Source of the DNA: Dimorphilus gyrociliatus
Lineage: Eukaryota; Annelida; Polychaeta; Dinophilidae
DNA: 64,000 nt
Reading direction: 5' to 3'
Assembly (NCBI GenBank): GCA_904063045.1
Contig: CAJFCJ010000024.1
Span: 310,001 to 374,000 of the forward strand
This document shows, one piece after another, positions 13,931 to 28,200 of this stretch (position 1 is its first letter; the number at the start of each line of letters is the position of its first letter). The notes beneath the pieces were generated by a model. That model was not told the origin of the DNA and did no database searches. It saw only the letters and a program-made list of their open reading frames with translations. Both the position numbers and the translations under genes were made by a program.

Positions 13931-14125
13931 TCATAAATATCTTTGATTCCGGATAGAAGCAGGTGCGAACGAATTCTTAAAGACCGATTTATCTTTACGC
14001 GCCTTCAAGACGCGCCTGATACCCGACTCAACACGTGCTTTTAATTTAACAACAACGTTTTTCCTACTGCAACTGGCTAGCAGATTACAAACATTCGCTT
14101 TGGTTTGCCAGCTCCCGTACGCCTC
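13931..14125 (-). other. CpG-rich island with a 64-codon open frame, nature unclear
   Basis: This patch is distinctly more GC- and CpG-rich than its surroundings and repeats CGCGCC twice near 14000-14020. On the minus strand it is open for 64 codons between stops, with no ATG start, and encodes a basic peptide containing KNVVVKLKARVESG. A TTTTTAAG acceptor-like sequence precedes it. The plus strand is also open for about 40 codons, so an open frame alone is weak evidence. Either a conserved regulatory element or an exon is possible. Confidence 0.25.
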
Positions 14126-14908
14126 TTAAAAATAGATAGTTGGTAAAGGTTGCCGGTGAAAGGTTTTACTCTATTGGGGCCTCCCATTTCCGATTAAATA
14201 CAACATTTTAATTCTTATTTAATTTTCTTGAGGTATATGTAATCGATACGTTTTTACCGTTAATTATTTCTAAGCTGTAAGCCGTATAATTAATTTCGTA
14301 TGGATGAGGAAGGGGGGGAGGAATCTAATCGTTTGAATAATATGTTTTAATCGCAAAACCCTTTGAGGAATTCAAGATTAGATTCATAACTTGTCTTATT
14401 GAAATTTACACAGATAGTGATTAGCTGAAATATTTAACTAATGGAATTCAATTTATTTATTGATTTCTATTATTTTTATAGTAATGAACAAGATATTTTT
14501 CTTTCTAAATTAGAAACAGTACTTTTTCTAGTAAACCTCTAGTTTTTATTAATGTAGACAGAGATGAGTTTCCTTCTTGTTGTATAAACATATAAAAACA
14601 AGCTAACGTTTTACTTATTCTTCATCTTCTATAAAAAAAAACGTCACTATTCGATAAAGCATCGCAAGACTGATTAGATTAATAGGTCTATGCAAAAATC
14701 ATTGATAGTCCATGAAGGAGAAGAGAAGCGGAACAAGTTACTAGGTTGATAATATAGTATACTTTTAACAATAGAGTAGGATGACTTAATATTAGGAGAC
14801 TACTTATTGTCATCTACGTCCTATTGAATAGTTGAAAGATTAAGGATGTCAATCTGTAAGAGTGCGTCCAGGCTAAAGCGGTCATCAATTTCTGACAAAC
14901 AAGTTACT

Positions 14909-15085
14909 CTAAAAACGAATACCGCCTGCATAAGTAGCGGCGTGCCTATAAGAGGAAGATATTACGTTTGATCGAGCATGGAACGTGCCGGTGCTGACCA
15001 TCTCTATGACCGATCCGTCGGGGCGAAAAAAGTACAAAGTCGTGATAGGCGTTTCTCTTGCGTAAAAGACACTTATAAAGCTTAT
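14909..15085. other. CpG-rich island with open frames on both strands
   Basis: A GC-rich patch in AT-rich DNA. The plus strand is open for 37 codons (14952-15065, containing VPVLTISMTDPSG) and the minus strand for about 58 codons ending at 14909 (containing LYFFRPDGSVIEM). I cannot tell whether either is translated. Candidate enhancer, promoter or exon. Confidence 0.25.
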
Positions 15086-16681
15086 TAATTAATTAAATAA
15101 GACCTCAGGCGTTTATTTTTAGTAATCTTTATATACTTAAGTCAAGCACAGATAAAAACTTACGAGGAGATATAACATATTAATTTCCCCTAATTAACTC
15201 TTAACTTAATAAATCTATTTGGACGCTGGAATCTCTTAGTCATTAGTCCACAGAGAGCTTTGATAGGGAATTCGTAACATTTGATTTTAACTGACTGATA
15301 TTAAAAGATTAACCTTAATGAACCATTTAATGAGTGAGGTCTAAATATTTGGAAACTTTAAAATATCCTAAAAGTAGCAAAACTCATATGTTTTTTATCC
15401 GACAAACAATCCATAAAAATACCTATACGACTTATAAAAACTTGTTAACGGCTATAATAAGCTACCTAATTCTTTCATCTAAATAAAAAGATAGATAAGG
15501 ATTAAATAGGTATAGAGATAAACGTAAATTGGTATAAAGAAGAGAAAAAATGGACCAAAGAAAGCAAGTTTAGTGAGTTGAGTGAGTGAAATAGATAATT
15601 TTTGTTATTTCACTGCTCTTCTCTCTTTTCTTAAACTATTCTTTCTAACCTCTCACTCTATTACTTTCTCTCTCGCTCTCTCTCTCTCTCTCTTTCCCTT
15701 TTACCTTCTTCCTTTATCTTCTCTGCCCATTTTTTATCCCTCCTAAACAGGGAGATTAGGAGTTTGGAAAATATCAAGTGCAAAAGGAAAAAAAAGGCAT
15801 CTGTAGGCCTATCTCTTCCCCACCATAATTAATTAAAGAAAAAAAGAAAATTAGTAGCAGCTTAAACCTCAATACGATAAAACAAAATACCCATACCTAA
15901 AGTACATGCGTCAATATATCTACATATTTATATAAAGCATATAGACTGCTGATAAAATACCAATATAAAAACTATAAATGTCCTTATTATGTGTACTCTA
16001 TCAAAATCAAGTTGTTCCATACTTAAGAAATAAAGATGAGAATATATAGGAAAAAGGGTAAAAAGAGGTGAAAAGGGCAAAAACAAAACTTTTATTTTTA
16101 TATATGAAAATAATAGTTATACGAGTTTGAGTTTTTTCCGATAGTTCAAGCACTTTACGCGCTATTAACGTCTTACTCTTGTATTAAAAAACATATGGGC
16201 TAGAACCTTTTGAAAAGGGTAGGACTAAAATGAAAAGTCAGTAATGTTTTGATTATTAATAAAATTGTTAAGTGTATGTTTCTATTTTCTTTCTTTTTAT
16301 ATTTAAAAAAATATATTTTGAAGAAGTAAAAGTTCAAGCGTTGAAAAAGAAAACTTCTAAAAGTTTAATAGAGAATGAAGGAGAGCATTAAAGAAAAAGT
16401 TTATCTATAATATTTGATTTCTTATGAATAGTAAATAACTTGGATTTATTACAATATTTTTATTTATATGTAAATATATCGGTTTATCACGGGAGGGCTT
16501 ACGATCCATAAAATTATATAAAGGAAGTTTTCTCTCTCCTCTCTTAATTAACTTTGGCTCGATATTTTTCCAACATTATACGCTAATACCATCGCAGGCA
16601 GTCCAACGAACTTCCAACAGACGGCGCTCAAGCTTTGTAGCGTCTTCACTTAAATTCCGCCCCTATTCCGAAGCGGATCCA

Positions 16682-19600
16682 ATGCAGAACAGCGAAGTGG
16701 AACGACAGAATACGCCACCCCTTCCTCCACCACCAGCACCTCACATTTGTTCGCACAATTACGAAAGCATAGACGAACCACTGCCACCTCCTCCTCCACC
16801 AACTTCTGCTCAGGAAGTTAAACCTCAACTTCTCGTTCAACCTACTATGCCGTCAAGTCCTCGTCTATGTGTTACTGGCTTCCCAAGACGACGGTTAGAC
16901 GCCGAAGAACCGAAGCAGAACGAGCGCAATCAGTTGAACGAATGTCGAGATTACGGTGATTATAGAGCTACAAATACGCCAGGCTCAACAACTGGTCAAG
17001 ATACTTCGACATCATCAAATTCCTCTTTTAGAAGGAGAGCGGATAGTTTCGGTTTAGATAGAACACCTATAGCAAGAACAGTTGTTTGCAGTTTGTTATC
17101 AGCCTTATTTGTGTCAACTCTCCTACTCTTATGCATGTTTGGATGGTACGATTACAGCTTGAGAGTTGCTGTTACAGTGTCTGCTATGGTTCTTCTCTTC
17201 CTTTCAATCTCATTGTGCATTTCGAGGTAATAGATCATTTTAATTTATTCTTTTACATCATATTATAAAATTAAAGATATTTCCTACTTGAAATTGATCT
17301 TGTTTCTATTCGGAAGTCAAGTGTCAGTTGTTTTTGCCCATTTCCGTATATCAAGTGGCACACAAGTTATTAAGGCATTTTTTTCTATTTATTGAAAAGT
17401 AATTTATCCCATTCTTTGTATATTTATATATGATCTTTCCATCATTTTGTTTCCTTTAACTTATAAACAATCTAAACCTAAACGGTTCAATAATAAATAA
17501 GCCATATATTGTTTTCCTATTACTATCGCCAACTATTTTCATGTTGTTTTGTTCGTTTCTTTCTAGGATGGTCAGATGCGCTTTGGCCCTTATTCTACCA
17601 AGTATTATAACGACAAGAGGAAGGCTTGGATGTTTAATTCTTCTTAGTAGTTTATTATTAAAAGGTCCAGCTGACAATATCTTTCAAAACGTTGAAGAAG
17701 TTTGTAGGAGTCTTAGTTGTTCTACTGAGCAGTCTCATAATCAAACGGCCATTTTACTTCAACCATTTGACGCTATGATGCAACAGCTTAACCATACAAC
17801 TAGAAAATTACAGTACGCAGCTCTCAATGTCAGCAATCGTTTTCGGCCCCTTAATCGATCCCTTATCGAAGCTGATCGATCATTGGTTAGAAGTGATAAG
17901 ATAATACATCAATCGGTAACGGTGAGTGTTGTAAGGCTATATGTTGTCCTTTGTCTTGTTTTTTTCCTACATTAGTTTAAAACTAGTATTCCAAATACCC
18001 TTTATTTTCACTATTAAAAGATGGAAATTGGAAATAGTTTAAGTATTATTGCAGATGATCTAAAAAAGAAAAAAGCCAATTTCTTTAGCAAAAACTATTT
18101 TTCATCGCTACCTTCACTAATTTATTTTGCAAATTTATAAGAGAAAAAAATGTTGAAAACCTATCCTCTCTAAACAGGCCTATATATTTATATTTATAGG
18201 TTACATCAGTATTCATGGTAATTAAAATTAAACAAGTGAATAAATAAATAGGTCAATTTCACAGTTACGATAGATAAGATAAGTCAGCAAAAAATAAAAG
18301 AGTACGAGGAAGAGAGAGAGAGAGAGAGATAAATTGATATAGAAAAAGAATTTTTTTCCAAAATTTCTCTGGAAAACAACTTGAAGCAGCTGCAAAAAAA
18401 TTGCCTACTCTAATAACCGAAAGAATTTTTCACTATCCCATCAAGAGATCGCCCTAATCGACCTTAAAGTAAATTCTTTCTATCGTATACACCATCTTTT
18501 AATTACCATTAATTATAATACTTTATATTTTCTTAACTTTTATTTAAAGTATTCCCTTACATTTCGAATTTTGCTAGCCGTAAAATATTATACGGAATAG
18601 AGTTAGTGAAGTGTAAAGGTGAAGGTCGTTCTGATTGGATGCATTTTAATGAAATGTTTGACAAATTTATTGACTGTTTAAAATAGAAACTTGTCGTATC
18701 TGTCCATCAAAGGAAAAATATATGTTTACACCAACAGGGGGAGCTTTGAATTGTTATCTTTTCCAATGTTTTTTATTTCTGATATTGCTCCTAGTAATAA
18801 CGATGAGTAGATAAATTAATTACAGACACTTGCGGTAAATAAACGCAATTTATTGGCTGTTTATTGCAATAGGGATAATTTAAGACGTACTGCAACAGAA
18901 GGCGTAAATAAAATATTACGTTATTCAAAAATATTAACATTTTGTAGTCTACACAGCAAAAAAAAGAGTACGATCAGGGTTTGTAAGAGAAGGGGAAGAA
19001 ATTAGGAAAGAAGAAAAAACCACCTGTTAAACGTCAATCAAAATATAAACATTCTGTTGCAGAACTGCCGTAATTTGATAAAAAAAGCCCATGCCGATTG
19101 TGAAAATGGTATACAAGAAGCTAGATCAAGGTGCGACAAGATAGTTGAATCGATAGCAGATGTGGTAATGACCGCTCAGAGTTTTTTCAAAAAATTAGAA
19201 ACAAACATACCAAACGATCATATAGAGAAGCGGAGGGCAGAGGAAGAGAAATCGGCTCGACCAAAAACTAATGAAGACCGATCCAAGTTAATGTGTAAGC
19301 CCCTGCAGACTGGCAGTGTTTGTTCGACTTTAGCTAATCCGAAAAATCTGTGCGTCGAATCAGACAATGCTGGAGGAGCTATTAGAAGGGCAATTAACGC
19401 TACTCAATCAGCTATGGAAAAATTGGAAAATTCATTACATTTTTCAGTATCACCAAGTGTTAAAGGATGGATAGACAAAGGAGGAGGAGGAGGACGAGGA
19501 GGATTAAAATCAAATCAGAATAAGACAGTATCATTATCAATATCCGAAAGGATAGAAAAAAAATTCAGAAAAAGAATTGAATATGTTCAATTAGCTATTG

Positions 19601-20954
19601 AAATTCTTCATAAAATGTTACCTATTTCGCTTTTATTAATTGCAAACTCGGCATTTAGACATATAAAAGTAACACCGGATAATCGTTTTTATATCTAAAT
19701 AATTAATCCTTACTTAATCCTTAAATATTTTATTATTTGATTACGTACACGATAGAAGTATTTAAAGAAAACAGCCCTCAAGTTAAGACAGAAAAATACG
19801 AGCGTTTTAACCTTTTTGACCCTTTTTATATAAACAAAATAGAGCAGTTTGGTATCAAGCCGGTAAAGTTTTAAGATGTATTATATCAATAAGGAATTGT
19901 TTAAATCTATATAACAATAAGTATTCTTATATCCGGTGATACTTTTCTTAATAAGTTCTACTTGACTGATATTCGCTATGATAATACTTACGTATCGAGA
20001 AGAGCTGGAAAATTGGATGCGAGAAGGAAAGAAGTTGGTTCTGTACCTCTACTACCTCTTCGTAGATATGAAAAAAGGACTGTTTCCGATGTTTCCGGTT
20101 CCGCTGAATTAACGGCAGCCGAAGAAAAACTCTATTCCGTTGGACTGTGTGTTCTCCTACTCCACTTTTTGCTTGCTTTCGCTTTATATTCATTTGATTT
20201 TCTCCTTTATTGGGTACTCAGTTTAATTACTAAGAATTCTAGTGGTTTAAATCTTGAGAATGATCCGATAGTTTCATCAAGAATATCCTTGAGGGGAGAA
20301 GGTGCACTTTTTGAACTTCTTCATATATTTATATCTTCATTCAATTTGGGTAGTATGTCCAACTATGCACAAGCAGTCGATTCCCGAAAGTGCTTGCCGA
20401 AGCCCAACTCTCCTAAACTTTTATATTTGTTTGTTTTATTAATCTTGTATATTGTATTGCTAGTCACCCTTCTACTCAAAGCCTATATATTCCGAATTCG
20501 GGCCAGGTTATCTGCTTATTTCTATCCGGAAAGGGAAAAAGCTAGATTAGTTCACCTATATTCTAAGCTTTTGATGAGGAGATCCAAAGCCGGGATAAGC
20601 CTCTCAAATAGAGTTCGAGAAGAACAATTGAAGAGAGATTTACAAAGAGAGGTTAGCATCTTCAGGAGGTTAGCTTCAATTTGCCCACCTTTGAAACCTT
20701 TAGTATTTGGCCCAAGAAAGTGCTTGGCGTGCAACGCTCTAGAAGAGCACGGTTTTGTCGATTGTTCAACAGCTGGTTGTTGCGGTTTCTATTGCCCCGA
20801 TTGTTTCCTCGACCTCGGTAGAGTTTGTACTTTATGCGAACGATTTTTTAGAAGAAGTGGAGGATTTGCTTGTGAAGAAGAGGAAGAATACGAAGATGAA
20901 TTCGGTGAATTTGAAGAAATCTCTTTAGCATATGACAAGAGAGTATACTTGTAA
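16682..20954 (+). CDS. DC-STAMP domain-containing protein (DCST1/DCST2-like) with C-terminal RING-like module
   Basis: Four exons: 16682-17226, 17567-17921, 19063-19668, 19956-20954 (2505 nt, 834 aa; phases close). The N-terminus is cytoplasmic-looking with two polyproline runs (residues 13-20 and 34-40). Hydrophobic segments follow at about 133-153 and 160-180, with more near 488-500, 561-592 and 656-680. Family-typical features are LPSIITTRGR before a GPADNI motif, paired Cys regions (NCRNLI...DCENG), and a YDNTYVSRR...DARR...LLPLRR block before the last membrane segments. Residues 758-795 hold CLAC, then CxxxxCCxxxxCxxC, then CTLC, a RING-like zinc site, followed by an acidic tail. DCST1/2, Drosophila Sneaky and worm SPE-42/SPE-49 are sperm proteins needed at fertilisation; DCST1 is also reported as an E3 ligase. 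I cannot assign DCST1 versus DCST2. A possible polyadenylation signal lies at 21355. Confidence 0.85.
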
Positions 20955-22233
20955 AGAAGATAATGAATAAGCTGCTGTTTCAAGAAATATCTTTCTATTT
21001 CCAACAATTCTACTTACTATAAGATATCGACAAAAAATTTCAGCAATGAACAACTATATCAAGGATAAAACTGGCATTTATTCAAGTTTTTAAATGTAAA
21101 ATACTCTAAACTGTATGTCTTTTTTTTTGCCAACATAATATGAACTAGAACATCTTATGATTCATATGTTTATATATATATATATATTTATATATTATTT
21201 ATAAAGAAGCACACAATTTCCTGTTGTTTAGACTGCACTGTCAGGATATAAAGTAGATGGCGCTTCAAAACTATTATACAAATAAACACAACATTTTCAA
21301 GATATATAAACAAAAACATTAACGCTAGTTACTATAAATGTTCTTGACATTTTCAATAAAAGAAATTAAAGGATAGACTTTTTAATACTACAGAAAGGTA
21401 ATAATATTTATCTTTCTCTTATCAAGTCGTAGTGTATTACAAAAAGACGCCTATAAATGATAATTGGAAGAAGAGAACAAAAAAAAGGCGAAAAGGGATA
21501 TGTAAGATACGTTAAAATAATAAAAATAACAAAGCAGAAGCAACTAGATTTTCATCTAGCTTGTACTTTTGTAAAGTTCAGAAGAAAAGATAAGATGCAT
21601 ATAACTTTCTGATTCGTAAATGTCAACGATTAATTGCAGTATAAACATAGTCTATAAATTAGATAATAAGGGTTAAAAAAAATTCCTGATAGGGTAGTAA
21701 ATATATATTCTATGTTTTTAGGTCAAAATCAAATCAATTAAAACCTTTTAGTTAGGGAAAATAAATAGAAATAAACGTTTTTACAATTTTCTGCATTTAG
21801 CAAATATGCACCTCCCTCCACTTTCATTTCATCTTAAAAAGAAGAAAATAAACTGAAATCTTTTTATATTTTATAGATTCAAGGTAAGAAAGAAATTGTT
21901 TATATATAATAAATATATGATAAAATTACTTTAAATAGTATATATACTTTATATATATATACTTTTATTGAAAAATAAAATTCCTATTAAGTAGTAATTT
22001 GCATAGTTGGATGAAGAAGAAAGAGAGAATTTATGAATGAATGAATGAATGAACGACTGCATGAATGGAGAATAGATATAACAAAATAGTCAATAAAAAG
22101 AAAATGATGTAAGGATAAATGTTTTCGTTATTAACTCAGCACCACCATTATTATTTTTTCTTCCCTTCTTTTCCAGTTGAATAAATCTTGGAAAAAGTTC
22201 TCTTTTTTTGTCCGAATTCTTTCTCTTATACGA
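20955..22233. other. Convergent 3' intergenic region (DCST / GRIP)
   Basis: Both flanking genes point into this stretch, so it holds their 3' UTRs. AATAAA occurs at 21355-21360 (plus) and, for the minus strand, as TTTATT at 21964-21969. AT microsatellites and an ATGA tetranucleotide run (22033-22053) are present. A CTCF-like word, AGATGGCGCT, lies at 21255-21264. No gene seen. Confidence 0.55.
22033..22053. repeat. (ATGA)n tetranucleotide repeat
   Basis: About five ATGA units in the GRIP 3' region. Confidence 0.85.
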
Positions 22234-25200
22234 TTAAGTATCGAAATATTTACTCTTTGCATTAAATTTCTCATTCACTCTCTTCAGAAGAGCTGGACTA
22301 TTTGTTAACGGATTTCGACATACAATTAAAGTTATTTCGTCTGCACATCTTGCAAGGAGACAGGCCACCTGTCGGCAATCTAGTAGCCTTGTTGAAGTTT
22401 CATTAATTTGCAAAATTCGATCATAGACTTTCAAAACACCGGATGCGGGTGAATTAGGTTTAATGGCGCTTATGTAAACTCCTTTTTCATATACCCCATC
22501 CGATAAGCTAAAACCAAAAGGTTCACTTGATAGCCTTTTTACGATAATTCTCTCTAATTGAACAGGTGTAGGTCTAAAAACTGTTTGAATTTGCCTTTCG
22601 ACTTCCCGTAGCTGCTCGTCACAACTTTCCTTCCTCTTTTCCCAAGGATCATTGGAACTAATGGTATTATCACTAAGCTCTGATAGGCGTTCCCAGATTT
22701 CATTTTCATTTCGACGCTGGACGGTTGATTGACTTCTCCTTAGTGATTTCGGCGTCTTAGCAGAGGGAGATGAAGGATTGCTTAATTCTTCCTCTTCAGG
22801 ATCTTGTCGTCGTATTTTCAGAGTAACTATGTCATTACAGTCGTCTTGCAGTAACAGCGCTACTCGTTCCGGTTCTATTCCCACAACGCCAACTCCATCG
22901 ACGCTTAAAAGTTCATCACCAACTCGTACGACATTGGAACGATGGGCAACGCTCCCAGTACGAACCTTGTTAAATGAAAAAACAAAATTATCTCTTCTAC
23001 CGAAAGATGGCGCTATTTCTTCTCTAATTACTTTACCTGTGATACTTTGGCAACACACTCTTCCGTGTCATGATTTCGGTTATTGATATGTCGAGGGGCT
23101 GAGACAGTTAATCCTAAAGACTTAGCCGCTCTTCTAGGCAGTTTGACAGTTAAAATGCCATAGGCTTCACTCAGCGAATCGGATATATCAAATTCGAAAG
23201 TAACTAAATAATCTTGCTCGATATGAGATGAGAGGAGAGACGTGATTTGATTCAGGTTCAATGAATTTAGGTCTATATTACTAATCGACAATATTCTATC
23301 CCCTATAATATAAAAAATACATATTTTTTATTGCATCATTCCAAAGCGATTTTTTTTTGTAATTCGTTTATACAGCTACGTATCTAGAAGTATACCAATA
23401 ATGCATATATATCTATAATCTGTATATACATATATATATATATATATATGCATTTCTCCATCAATTTCAACTTGAAAGGGTATTGCGAACATCTCAAAAC
23501 ATGCTTGACATAATTATCTTACATATAAAAATAATCGATTTAAGCCTATAAATGTGTTAATTAACCATTATTTTTACGCCTAAGGGGCCTTTCTTTTCGG
23601 ATGAAAATACCCTTGACATTCGTCGCAAGAAAGTGTAAAAGTATGATTCTGGATTTTTTCAGTCCTTAAATATTCTTCAAGGAGTTACTCTGCATAAAAT
23701 ACGTCTATTATTTGCTTGTGCTTTCTTTCTTCAGTATTCCCTCTCAAAGGATTCATATTTTATTAGATGAAAGAAAAAGAATATAAGGAAATTTGTATGT
23801 TTTCCAACACTTAATACCTCGTAGCCTATTGTTTGAGCCTTTCAAGCATGTAGCTGCTTGTTTTTATGGCTCTATGAGTCTTTCGGGCTGGGTTAGAATA
23901 GATTTTAATTTGAATTAGCTTTACGAGTTAGATTAATTAAGTGAGATTATCCACGATGGTAAAAAAGGCTACTAAAATGATTTATGAGCTAGCTTCTTAA
24001 GCAATCACAATAAAGTAATGACCTTCAAATATAACTCCAGTCTGCCATGCGTTTCCACCAACAAATACTTCACTAGCAACTAGTTGAGATCCCTCCTTTT
24101 CCAACAAAAGACCGCAAGGAGTTTTCAAGGAAACTTTATGTGTATGTGTTCTACGAACGGACGGTAAAGAAGACCCACGGAACAAACCGTCTCTTCTTGA
24201 CGTTGATACAGAGGATGATGAGGCTTAAAGGAAAATAAAAAGAAGAGGGAATGAATTATTTACCAAAAGAGTGACGTCAAACTCATAAAATGCAACTCCT
24301 TATATCAAATAGCCTATGAAGATTCTTTTACTTGTTAGTAAAGAAAACAGACAGGTCAAAAAAAGGCTGTTTATAACTATACTGTTTGTAAGAGATTCTC
24401 TTTTTTTGCCTATTTGTACCACTTATTATTTAGGAATGAGCACAAAAAGAAAAGCTCCCAACACCCTCAACCGTTCCCTAATTAGACCGACTATAATTTT
24501 TTCTAATCACTACAAACTCCTATTTGGCCTAATTAGCAAAAGGCATTTACAGTGTGTGTGTGTTTCTTATTTTTTACTTTTATTTAATCAATTTACATTT
24601 CTGCCAATAAAATAAGAAAGATAAGCATAAAAGATAGATTAGGGTTGAAATAACAAAAAGAAGAATAAAAGAAGGGGAGTTTGGGGAAGATATTATAAAA
24701 ACAGAAAAAGGATGGAATTTACAGATTTTTGTATATATACAGTATATATATATATATATATAGAGTATATAAAAAAGGAGATTTTTTACGTTTCTTAGGC
24801 CTATAATGCAAATAAAATTCTGATAAAATCCAATATAGAAAAAAGAGAAGGAAATTAGCAAAAAAATAAACAGTATTAAGTAAAATAACACACAAGGCTA
24901 TTAATAAATATTCATAAAAACAAATAAAATATTTTTTTTCAACCGGAAGTTATTAATTAAAGTTAATATTTTAGAGATATCTTTTTTTTATTATGTTTAT
25001 ATCTCTATATCTATGTATTTGGAACATGCGTATTCACCACTTTCTTTTTGAAAAGCTTCTCGAATATCATCAACGCTTTTTGTTTGACGAATAGCATTTT
25101 TAGGACGTTCATTTTGCCGGACGTCAGGCGTCGATTCTATTAAATTATGCATACGTAAAATATAGTTTTACAATCTGAGTTATACATTTATATTTATATT

Positions 25201-28200
25201 TTTTCCTCCTTTTTACCTAGTTTAATGCTAAAGAAAGGAAAAAAATTGCCTATAAATTATCGCAAATTGAAGGGAAAAGGCTACAAAAAATAACAGTTTG
25301 CTTCATCTCTTTAACTCTGATAGACAAAATTACACTAAATAGTAAAAGAGGAAGAAGAAAGAGAAGAAGAACAAGAAGAAGAACAAGAAGAGGAACAAGA
25401 AGAAGGAGTAGTTGTTGTTGCAGTAGTAGTAGCAATAGCAGTAGAAGGTGGTAAAGGAAAAAAAAATACAAGATAAATTTCTAGGCCTACTCACTGTCGG
25501 AAGTTCGCGACGAATTTAGAATGCTAGACGTTCTTGATATGGCGCCGTTCTGAAAAAAAAGGGAAAAAGGGAAGAGAATAGTGGATGGAAAAGGTGGTAG
25601 AAAAAAATATATAAATATATATATACATATACTGTATATATATATATATAAAATGATAAACGTATACTAAATTATTAATTTTCTCTTTAACTACCTGAGT
25701 TTTTTCTTTTTTTTATCATTATATTCTTTTATATGCAATTAATAGTCTTCTAAATCGGATTATATTAGAATTTATCCTACCTTGGTTGTTCTTATTTCGG
25801 AATTTTGTCTACTTTCAAAACCTTTACCATCTTGACAATTCAACTGAAAGGTATTTGATTTCGAATCATTGTTCTCCGATTCAGCGTATTCCTTATCGGT
25901 TATGACTAAAGACACTTCTGGATTAATCAAATGGCGAGGTAGAATTTCAACTTTGACCTACAAGAATTTAATTAAATATAAATAATTGTTTTGTATGTTT
26001 TTCTTTCGTTTGAAGACAAATAAGCATAATGATAGTCATTATCTACGAAGAGATTCTGGAATAAGAAGAAAGGAGTACATATTGTTAAAACGAGTACAAG
26101 ACAAAGAAACGGGAAGATAAAGATGGTTGGAGAGGGAGAGATTGGAAAAAAAGAAAATCTAGCAATAATCAATATAGAAACGCAAACTATTATAAAAATG
26201 TTATAATTCTCCTTAATTATTTCACTAGAAAGACTGGCTTATAGATTTTCTTGTACGAAGAAATTTTTAAATGATTAAAAGAAAATAGAATAAAATATTC
26301 TTAAACCATCTACTGCTCGCGTTTATTAGTTTATTACTGTAAAGGAAATAAGAGGGAAGAGAGTTAGGGGAGTATGGAAAAAAAGCTTAAAGTTTGTTTT
26401 CTTTTTTTTTCTGTAAAGTAAAGTAGCTTTAACTTACTTCTGCAGCAGGAGACCACTGCATAAGTTGCTGAGCTTCTTTGATGGATATGTTCAAGGTCGG
26501 TACGTTATCAATTGATAAGACATGATCGCCGGGCTTTACAGCACCGCAACGGTCCGCAACACCGGCAGGGATAACCTGAAAAGATATAAGGTAAAACATC
26601 CACTTATTAATTCTATTATTATGACTTTTCTTTCAAAAACAAATTTATTAGCAATCAACTATAGCTGACAGTTTATTGGACTCAAACCGCCAAAAGTCGT
26701 TAGGATCTGGTAAATACTCGCTAGGTGGCGATTAAGAAATATTTCGCAATTGAATATGGTAAGTATATCACGACAAGAAAATAAAATAGTCACCAACCCT
26801 CTCAACTCGAAATCTTGACGACGTCCCATACATAATTTTACTCAACTCAACGCCCAGAATGACGCCTGGGTTTTTTTCAATTTCCAAAAGAACTTGTGCC
26901 TTTGATTCTAAAATTGCAGTAACAATGCTGACGTCGTATTCCAATAACAGTTCGATAAATGAATCTTCCTCAAAACGTAAACGGAGTAGATCAACTACTT
27001 CGTTAAGCGGCAAATTTACAGTCGAGACGGTGTTTACCCTCAAAATCCTATCTCCAGGCCTAATTATACCGCATTTATCCGCCGGAGAATTCGGTCTAAC
27101 TCTTGTCACAGTAATAGGCCTAGACAATTTGGAATCTGACTGAATTCCACCGCGTGCAGTTAATCCAAGATTATCAGCTTCTGTACGTCGTATCTGGACA
27201 ATTGTAGTTTTGCGTCGAACGTTAGAGGATGTATGAATGTGCTTGGGTGGAAGAGGATACTCGAGGTCAAGCGGTACGACTTTTTCACAGAAGCGAACCA
27301 GATCAACCACCTTCATTATAATGAAGAAAATTGATATAAAAAATTCATTATAAAAAAGAATATGCATCATAAAGAAGGCGTGGATTTTAAGGTATTACTG
27401 TATATACAAAAGAGATGAGCCTATAGGCTGATGTGCATTGGATTGATTAAAGATAGAATAAGACGAAAGATAATGTTTAAGACGTACTTCTGAATGCGTT
27501 AGTTGATCCGTCCTTTTACCGTCGATTGCAATAATGACGTCACCAACGTCTACTAAGTCCGATCTGCAAGAGAAAAGTTTGTTTATGCATAGTACACAGT
27601 ACACTAGATAATATATAAAGTTAGAGAAAGAAAGACAATCCTCCTTCTCTGTCTGCATAGATGAAATTAAAGACTTCTTCCAATGAAAATAACGAAAGAA
27701 CAGAGCGATGGAAGTAAAGAAGCGTAAAAAAAGTAAAAAATTCAACATAAGTAACGATCAAATATATCGATAAATAATAAGAATAATTAAATATCTTTCG
27801 ACTAGAGTATTGCAATTGATCGGAAGAAACGTTTGATCCTTTAGTTAATCATGCAAGAAATATCCTTCAAGTTTATAAGAGAGTTTCTTTATTTAAGCGT
27901 ACATCTTTATAAAATTAGGGAAATTAATTTTGAATTATTTTCACCAACAATCTACTAATCTACTATATTTCGTTACTGATATTAATCTTTTTGGCGTAAA
28001 GAAAAAAACTGCAAAGTATCTCTTCTAACCAAGAGAGAGAGAGAGATTTTACTCATGAATAATTTACAGTTTTTTTTCAGATCCTACGAAAATAATTAAT
28101 GAGTACAAGAAATTCATCCCTTGTATGCAAATACGTTAAAAAACTAACTACTTTTTCTCTTTTCTTTTATGGAAATAGAAGGAAATAATATAGATTACTT

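Larger units (their letters stand above)
8768..16681. other. Long gene-poor interval with CpG-rich islands
   Basis: Nearly 8 kb without a confidently coding exon, large for a locus with introns of about 60-100 bp. Most of it is AT-rich. It contains a short hydrophobic frame at 9848-10066 that looks like AT-biased noise, a possible orphan exon at 10632-10757, and more GC- and CpG-rich patches near 13570-13690, 13930-14170 and 14870-15065. A polypyrimidine/CT tract lies at 15660-15695. It may hold regulatory elements of the flanking genes or an unrecognised gene. Confidence 0.5.

Noticed and set aside
24316-24891. Hydrophobic frames on both strands at 24.3-24.9 kb
   Set aside because: They lie in the GRIP intron between exons at 24223 and 25038 and consist of AT-rich noise.
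25250-25471. 73-codon minus-strand frame rich in Leu and Gln
   Set aside because: It is a translation of a GAA/GTA-type simple repeat in a GRIP intron; no real protein features.
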